From VGWB01 sp964480945 (GTDB lineage: Bacteria; Bacteroidota; Ignavibacteria; UBA10030): a DNA stretch of 56,246 nucleotides. Both the position numbers and the translations under genes were made by a program. The stretch spans positions 1 through 56,246 of the forward strand of contig CAYZRX010000017.1 in NCBI GenBank assembly GCA_964480945.1. Reading direction: 5' to 3'. The notes under the pieces are model-generated. The model was not told the origin of the DNA. It ran no database searches and saw nothing but the letters and a program-made list of their open reading frames with translations. Of the stretch, positions 51,846-56,246 are shown in pieces (positions within the stretch are counted from its first letter, which is position 1; each line of letters starts with the position of its first letter).

Positions 51846-53141
51846 TTATGGTGTGAGCCGATAAATCATGCGCGGGAAGGGGATCGTTTCCCGAAGATGG
51901 TCGAGCCCGCAAATCCAGCCAACGGTCCTCTCAACGCCGAGGCCGAACCCGGAATGAGGCACTGTCCCATATCGGCGAAGATCGATGTACCATTCGAACG
52001 CTTCTTGCGGGAGGTTATGCTCCTTGATCCGGGCTAGGAGCACATCGAGATCGTCCTCACGCTGGCTGCCGCCGATGATCTCCCCGTACCCTTCCGGCGC
52101 GAGGACGTCTACCGCAAGGGCGACCTTGGGGTTCTCCGGGTCGCGCTTCATATAGAACGCTTTCACCTGCGACGGATAACGGTGCACCATCACGGGCCGA
52201 TCGAACTGCTCGGAAATGACCGTCTCGTCGGTTCCGCCGAAATCGTTCCCCCATTCGAACTGCACGCCCTTCTTATGGAGGATCTCCACCGCCTCGTCAT
52301 AGGAAATCCTCGGGAGCGGTTTCTTCACATTCTGGAGCATCGCCGTGTTTCGCTCAAGGGTCTTGAGCTCCTGCGGAGAGTCTTTGAGGACCGTTTGGAC
52401 GATGTATTCAAGAAAGTCCTCGGCGAGCTCCATGTTGTCGTTCAGATCGTTGAACGCCACCTCCGGCTCCACCATCCAGAACTCGGTCAGATGCCGCCGG
52501 GTCTTGGACTTCTCCGCCCGAAACGTTGGACCGAAGCAATAGACCTTACCGAACGCCATCGCCCCCGCTTCAGCATAAAGCTGACCCGACTGCGTGAGAT
52601 AGGCTTTTCCAAGGTCAAAGTAGTCCGTCTCGAAAAGGGTGGTCGTTCCCTCGCAGGCGGCAGGCGTAAGGACCGGGGAATCAACGAGGACGAATCCTCG
52701 ACCGTCGTAGAAATCACGGATGGCCTTGATGATACGATGGCGGACCCGCATGATCGCATGCTGGCGGGAGGATCGCAACCAGAGGTGACGGCGGTCAGCC
52801 AGGAATTCCACCCCGTGCTCTTTGGGCGTGATCGGATAGTCCTTCGCGATCGAGAGAATCGAGACGCCGGAAATCTCGATTTCGTACCCGCCGGGGGCAC
52901 GCTCATCCTTGCGCACCTTTCCCGTCATCAGGAAGGATGATTCCTGCGTAAGCTCGTCGAACGTCGCAAACACCTCGTCCGGAACGGCCCCCTTTACCAT
53001 CACGCCCTGCACGATACCCGTGCCGTCGCGAAGGAGCAGGAATCTGATCTTGCCGCTCGATCGTTTGTTGTACAGCCAACCGGCGAGCTGTACTTCCTCC
53101 CCGATGTGTCGTCCAAGTTCCACTATAGAGGTGCGTGCCAT
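51846..53141 (-). CDS. asnS: Asparaginyl-tRNA synthetase
   Basis: A 431-residue class IIb synthetase. The N-terminal OB-fold anticodon domain holds VQLAGWLYNKRSSGKIRFLL. The catalytic core has motif 2 FGPTFRAEKSKTRRHLTEFW, the AsnRS form TEFWMVEPEVAF, and motif 3 GFGLGVERTVGWICG. The TEFWM reading separates it from AspRS; so does the length, since no GAD insertion is present. It charges tRNA-Asn directly. A good N20-type promoter lies 30 bases upstream, and an ABC exporter follows in the same transcript. Confidence 0.95.
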   Translation of the reverse strand: MARTSIVELGRHIGEEVQLAGWLYNKRSSGKIRFLLLRDGTGIVQGVMVKGAVPDEVFATFDELTQESSFLMTGKVRKDERAPGGYEIEISGVSILSIAKDYPITPKEHGVEFLADRRHLWLRSSRQHAIMRVRHRIIKAIRDFYDGRGFVLVDSPVLTPAACEGTTTLFETDYFDLGKAYLTQSGQLYAEAGAMAFGKVYCFGPTFRAEKSKTRRHLTEFWMVEPEVAFNDLNDNMELAEDFLEYIVQTVLKDSPQELKTLERNTAMLQNVKKPLPRISYDEAVEILHKKGVQFEWGNDFGGTDETVISEQFDRPVMVHRYPSQVKAFYMKRDPENPKVALAVDVLAPEGYGEIIGGSQREDDLDVLLARIKEHNLPQEAFEWYIDLRRYGTVPHSGFGLGVERTVGWICGLDHLRETIPFPRMIYRLTP

Positions 53142-53170
53142 CCGTCCCGGCCTTTTTTAAGAAACTCCGG

Positions 53171-53201
53171 ATAATATAGTCATCTTCTCATTTATCTTCA
53201 A
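53171..53201 (-). promoter_or_regulatory. asnS promoter, TTG-N20-TATATTAT
   Basis: TTG (53201-53199), 20 bases, TATATTAT (53178-53171) on the minus strand. The -7 box ends 30 bases before the ATG of asnS. Confidence 0.7.
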
Positions 53202-53310
53202 ATGAATTCGCCTTCATGAAGGGCTTTTTCAGAATCAACCACTGCAACGGCAGGAACTTCTTCTGGAGGACGAGAGCGGGCTTCACCAACGCATGAGGGG
53301 ACCGGAGCGG

Positions 53311-53523
53311 TCATGACTCTTTGGAGTCGTCGTCCGGGAGGTCTTTGAAGTTTGCGTCTCGCACATCGCGGTACTCGGGCGATTCCTTCCGTGCTTGCCG
53401 ATCCGTCGTATCGGCATTTCGTGGAAAGCTCTGTCTCCGCCAGGCCGTCAGGGCCCGCACAATCCCCTGTATCACCCGGAAGAGCAGATAGAACGCGAGC
53501 AAGATGAGAATGAAGCGTAACAT
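53311..53523 (-). CDS. Small membrane protein, DUF4834-like
   Basis: A 70-residue protein with one N-terminal membrane helix (LRFILILLAFYLLFRVIQGI) and a charged cytoplasmic tail (KESPEYRDVRDANFKDLPDD). Size and layout fit DUF4834-type proteins of the Bacteroidota and relatives, where an Arg-Lys-rich linker and the DAxFxDL tail are common. It lies 13 bases after the deoxynucleoside kinase gene and is the last gene of the folB-folK-kinase operon. Function unknown. Confidence 0.7.
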   Translation of the reverse strand: MLRFILILLAFYLLFRVIQGIVRALTAWRRQSFPRNADTTDRQARKESPEYRDVRDANFKDLPDDDSKES

Positions 53524-53536
53524 CGCGGAGCGTCCT

Positions 53537-54193
53537 CTAGGTTCTCCTTACAGGATTGTAGTATTCGACAGGAGCGCGGTCAGGACGCAGGATCTGTTGA
53601 AGCAGATCCTCAAAATCCCCTTCCTTGTTGACGAAGTCGATCTCGGTCGCTTTCACGATGAGCAGCGGCGATCCCTTGTATCGAAAGAAGAAATAGTTGT
53701 AGGCCTCGTTCAGATCCCTGATGTATTCGTCCGACATATTCTCTTCCATCTTGCGCCCGCGGCTCCGGATATTGCTCATGAGGCGGTCGACGCTGCACTG
53801 CAGATAGATGACGAGATCGGGGGTCGGTATGTTCCTCTCGATCGCCGACAGAAGCGTTTCGTAGAGCTTCAGCTCCTCGTCTGCGAGCGTCAAGTAGGCG
53901 AAGATCTTGTCCTTGTCGAAGATGTAGTCCGTGATCACAAAATCGTGGAAGAGGTCCGCCTGGAACAGATCCTGCTGCTGCTTGTAGCGGCTCAGGAGGA
54001 AGAAGATTTGTGTCTGGAATGCATAGTGCTCGGGATCCTCATAAAACTTGGGCAGGAACGGATTCTCCTCGAACCTCTCCAGCAGCAGCCTTCCTCCGAG
54101 CCGCTCCGCCAACTTCTGAGCCAGCGTGGTCTTCCCCGCGCCGATGACACCTTCAATCGCAATGTGGTGAAGCTCCGGTCTGGAAACCTTCAA
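53537..54193 (-). CDS. Deoxynucleoside kinase family protein
   Basis: A 218-residue deoxynucleoside kinase. The P-loop is IAIEGVIGAGKTTLAQKLAE, the substrate Glu lies in LLLERFEENPFLPKFYEDPE, the ERS-like region reads FVITDYIFDKDKIFAYLTL, and the lid is NIRSRGRKMEENMSDEYIRD. Members phosphorylate dA, dG or dC; the specificity cannot be fixed. In many Bacteroidota and Chlorobiota the gene follows folK, as here, with no gap. The length is normal. Confidence 0.92.
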   Translation of the reverse strand: MKVSRPELHHIAIEGVIGAGKTTLAQKLAERLGGRLLLERFEENPFLPKFYEDPEHYAFQTQIFFLLSRYKQQQDLFQADLFHDFVITDYIFDKDKIFAYLTLADEELKLYETLLSAIERNIPTPDLVIYLQCSVDRLMSNIRSRGRKMEENMSDEYIRDLNEAYNYFFFRYKGSPLLIVKATEIDFVNKEGDFEDLLQQILRPDRAPVEYYNPVRRT

Positions 54194-54712
54194 TTATACC
54201 CCCAGGGTGTGTGGATGGACCGGGTATGACGTCTTCGTCACCCGGCCGGTGTCACGACATGACTCAAGCAGCTCGGCGATGGATCGGTGGCGCACAGGGT
54301 CGACGAACTCATCGGCCAATTCCGCGAGCGGGATCAGAACGAACCTTCTGTTGATGATCTCGGAATGCGGCACGATCAGCCGGTCGCTGGAGATGACCGT
54401 ATCGCCGTAGTAGAGCAAGTCGATATCGATCTCCCTCGGACCCCAACGCTCGGTCCCGTTCCGCCCGATCCGTCGCTCGATCTCCTTGCAGATCGAATGA
54501 AGGGCCGCGACGTCCAGGTCGCACTCCAGCTCGAGAGACATGTTGAGAAAATCCGGTTGATCCTTCTTCCCCACGGGCTCCGTCTCATAGATCGACGACG
54601 CCTTCGAAACCGTGATCCCGCGTACGCGCTCTAACTCCGAAATCGCGGCCTGGAGAAATCCCAGTCGATCTCCGAGATTCGAGCCCAGGCCGAGAAAAAC
54701 TCGTGGCATCAC
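54194..54712 (-). CDS. folK: HPPK, 6-hydroxymethyl-dihydropterin pyrophosphokinase
   Basis: A 172-residue FolK. It opens VFLGLGSNLGDRLGFLQAAI, has YETEPVGKKDQPDFLNMSLE and the catalytic segment RWGPREIDIDLLYYGDTVIS with its two metal-binding Asp, then PHSEIINRRFVLIPLAEL. It transfers pyrophosphate from ATP to the pterin in folate synthesis. It overlaps folB by four bases and abuts the kinase gene downstream. The open frame includes an extra N-terminal Met-Met pair. Confidence 0.96.
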   Translation of the reverse strand: MMPRVFLGLGSNLGDRLGFLQAAISELERVRGITVSKASSIYETEPVGKKDQPDFLNMSLELECDLDVAALHSICKEIERRIGRNGTERWGPREIDIDLLYYGDTVISSDRLIVPHSEIINRRFVLIPLAELADEFVDPVRHRSIAELLESCRDTGRVTKTSYPVHPHTLGV

Positions 54713-55095
54713 TTCCTCTCCTGCGTCAGCTCAATCTCCACGTAGTCAATGACGCCTTTGACGGGGGCGCTCGGCTTTCGGACGCGAACCACCACCTTCT
54801 GGATCTTCGTGAACTCCTTCAGAATTCCGGAAGCGATGGTGCTCGCCAGCGATTCGAGAAGGAAGTACTTCTTCCCCAGCACAAGCTTCTTGATGCAATC
54901 ATACACCCGCTCGTAGTCAACCGTCTGCCGCAGGCTGTCGGTCTTAGCGCCGCGAGAGAGATCGCAGTGAAGATCGACATCCACCTCGAACTTGCCGCCG
55001 AGATTCTGCTCGTCCGAGAGAACCCCGTGGTACGCGTAGAACACGGCGTTGTGGAGCCGGATGATATCGAGAGAGGGTTTCTTGCGCCTTGGCAC
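54709..55095 (-). CDS. folB: Dihydroneopterin aldolase
   Basis: A 128-residue FolB. Landmarks are DIIRLHNAVFYAYHGVLSDE (with the Tyr and the conserved HGV), GGKFEVDVDLHCDLSRGA, the catalytic Glu and Lys region LLESLASTIASGILKEF, and VRVRKPSAPVKGVIDYVEIE. It cleaves dihydroneopterin one step before FolK. It is the first gene of the operon. The N20-type promoter lies about 52 bases upstream. Confidence 0.95.
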   Translation of the reverse strand: MPRRKKPSLDIIRLHNAVFYAYHGVLSDEQNLGGKFEVDVDLHCDLSRGAKTDSLRQTVDYERVYDCIKKLVLGKKYFLLESLASTIASGILKEFTKIQKVVVRVRKPSAPVKGVIDYVEIELTQERK

Positions 55096-55146
55096 GGGAG
55101 AGGGATGTCAAAAGTGATAAGAATACCGGTGAAGCTCGAACACAAA

Positions 55147-55177
55147 AAAATATAGGCAACCGATCGGCAAAAGGCAA
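55147..55177 (-). promoter_or_regulatory. folB operon promoter, TTG-N20-TATATTTT
   Basis: TTG (55177-55175), 20 bases, TATATTTT (55154-55147) on the minus strand, about 51 bases before the folB start. The -7 box is identical to that of tRNA-Gly. Confidence 0.8.
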
Positions 55178-55242
55178 AACATTCAGAGGATCGAGCGGAC
55201 CGTCACGTTGGAGGCGACCGTCACCTGCGCTGCGTGATCCCC

Positions 55243-56246
55243 CTAGGATTTCTGGATCTTCGCCCAGGTGTCCCGAAGCGTCACAGTTCGATTGAAGACA
55301 AGATGAGCCTCACTCGAGTCGTCATCCACGCAGAAGTAGCCGAGGCGTTCGAATTGATAGCGCTCCTGCGGCTTTGCTTTCACCAAACTCGGCTCAACCT
55401 TGCACTCGCGCGAGACTTCGAGCGATTTGGGATTGATGGAGTCTTTCCAGTTCTCGCCCCCCGGGCCCTCGATGGTAAAGAGTCGATCATACAGACGGAC
55501 TTCCGCATCGACTGCGTACGCCGCGGAGACCCAGTGCAGCGTCCCCTTGACCTTCCTCGCGCTCTGGGGCGAGCCGCTCTTCGTCTCGGGGTCGTACGTG
55601 CACCGGATTTCTTTGATTGCGCCGGTCTTCTCGTCCTTCACGAACCCCGTGCACTTGACGATGTAGGCATACCGCAGCCGAACCTCGGCACCGGGCGACA
55701 GGCGGAAGTACTTCTTCGGCGGATGCTCGAGAAAGTCGTCCTGTTCGATGTAGAGAACCTTGGAAAACGGGACCTTCCGTGTCCCCATCGAGGCGTCCTC
55801 AGGGTTGTTCACGGCGTCGAGTTCTTCCACCGTCCCGTCGGGATAGTTCTCGATGACGAGCTTCACCGGGCGAAGGACTACCATCACTCTGGGTGCGCGT
55901 TTGTTCAGATCATCTCGCAGGCAGTCCTCCAACGATGCCACCTCCACAGTGCTTTCGCTCTTCGCTACCCCTATTCGGTCCGCAAACGCGCGGATCGACT
56001 CCGGAGTGTACCCGCGGCGGCGCAGACCCGAAATTGTCGGCATGCGAGGATCATCCCAGCCCTTGACGTGGCCCTCCTCGACGAGCTGCAGAAGCTTCCG
56101 CTTGCTCATCACCGTGTACGTCAGATTCAGACGCGCGAACTCGATCTGCTGCGAATGGTAGACACCAAGCTCATCGAGGAACCAATCGTACAGCGGCCGA
56201 TGATCGGCGAACTCGAGGGTGCAGATCGAATGGGTGACTCTCTCGA
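55243..56246 (-). CDS. glnS: Glutaminyl-tRNA synthetase, N-terminal part outside window
   Basis: The C-terminal 334 or so residues of GlnRS; the frame is open to the window end and the start lies beyond it. The visible part begins ERVTHSICTLEFADHRPLYDW, then the KMSKS-like TVMSKRKLLQLVEEGHVKGW and DDPRMPTISGLRRRGYTPES. The two beta-barrel anticodon domains follow, with PKKYFRLSPGAEVRLRYAYI. The protein ends VFNRTVTLRDTWAKIQKS as in full-length enzymes. Direct tRNA-Gln charging together with AsnRS suggests that no GatCAB route is needed for these two tRNAs, though GatCAB could still exist elsewhere. Confidence 0.97.
   Translation of the reverse strand, partial: ERVTHSICTLEFADHRPLYDWFLDELGVYHSQQIEFARLNLTYTVMSKRKLLQLVEEGHVKGWDDPRMPTISGLRRRGYTPESIRAFADRIGVAKSESTVEVASLEDCLRDDLNKRAPRVMVVLRPVKLVIENYPDGTVEELDAVNNPEDASMGTRKVPFSKVLYIEQDDFLEHPPKKYFRLSPGAEVRLRYAYIVKCTGFVKDEKTGAIKEIRCTYDPETKSGSPQSARKVKGTLHWVSAAYAVDAEVRLYDRLFTIEGPGGENWKDSINPKSLEVSRECKVEPSLVKAKPQERYQFERLGYFCVDDDSSEAHLVFNRTVTLRDTWAKIQKS

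Noticed and set aside
53188..53286. A 32-codon minus-strand frame reading MKPALVLQKKFLPLQWLILK...
   Set aside because: It has a protein-like composition but no ribosome-binding site and no ATG, and its 3' end overlaps the asnS promoter. Too little supports it.

Overview
The window looks like part of a bacterial chromosome, or a metagenome-derived scaffold of one, since a run of ten N marks an assembly gap. It fits the Bacteroidota/Chlorobiota side of the FCB group, perhaps an Ignavibacteria-like lineage. The evidence is promoters of the form TTG-N20-TAnnTTTG, a thrS-infC-rpmI-rplT-pheS-pheT-zapA-rny cluster, and a folB-folK-deoxynucleoside kinase operon. GC content is in the high fifties by eye and genes are densely packed. 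The lineage is inferred from these traits and was not computed. Most genes are core housekeeping genes on the minus strand. I see no phage, IS element, integrase, CRISPR array or restriction locus.

Region by region. 1-4.9 kb (+): the end of nfeD, a slipin, a family B DNA polymerase whose proofreading site looks destroyed, and a cold-shock gene with a long leader. 4.9-6.6 kb (-): a small B12-binding mutase subunit, maf, and a secreted protein broken by the assembly gap. 6.7-17.4 kb (-): a tight run purF-pgsA-ftsY-dipeptide epimerase-mutL-mutase large subunit-UbiA prenyltransferase-DUF362-EamA exporter. 17.9-22.4 kb (-): an outer-membrane beta-barrel protein, a barrel fragment, argD, coaE and rny. 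22.4-31.4 kb (-): a 6S RNA candidate, zapA, a coiled-coil gene, pheT, pheS, rplT, rpmI, infC with an AUU start, thrS with a terminator in its leader, and tRNA-Val. 31.5-36.9 kb (-): a looser region with an aldo/keto reductase, tRNA-Leu, a DinB-like protein, a zinc-ribbon protein, a tRNA-Cys remnant, tRNA-Cys, tRNA-Gly, a CYTH protein and greA. It holds most of the repeats. 37.1-39.9 kb (-): tgt-yajC-ribBA. 40.0-49.4 kb (-): nuoJKLMN with a sodium/proton-antiporter-like gene inserted between nuoM and nuoN, then nnrD and a VanZ-like gene. 49.4-56.2 kb (-): asnS with a NatAB-like ABC exporter, the folB-folK-kinase-DUF4834 operon, and the end of glnS.

Three points stand out. (1) The split B12 mutase carries the Phe/Gln active-site pair of isobutyryl-CoA mutase, not the Tyr/Arg pair of methylmalonyl-CoA mutase. 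(2) At least five, and perhaps eleven, promoters share a fixed 20-base spacer; at purF the promoter sits so close to the only possible start codon that the mRNA should be leaderless. (3) The family B polymerase keeps its polymerase motifs but has lost the exonuclease carboxylates. No wholly new multi-gene system is evident. The best candidates for something undescribed are the exonuclease-dead polymerase next to nfeD-slipin, the antiporter inside the complex I cluster, and the UbiA-DUF362 pair.
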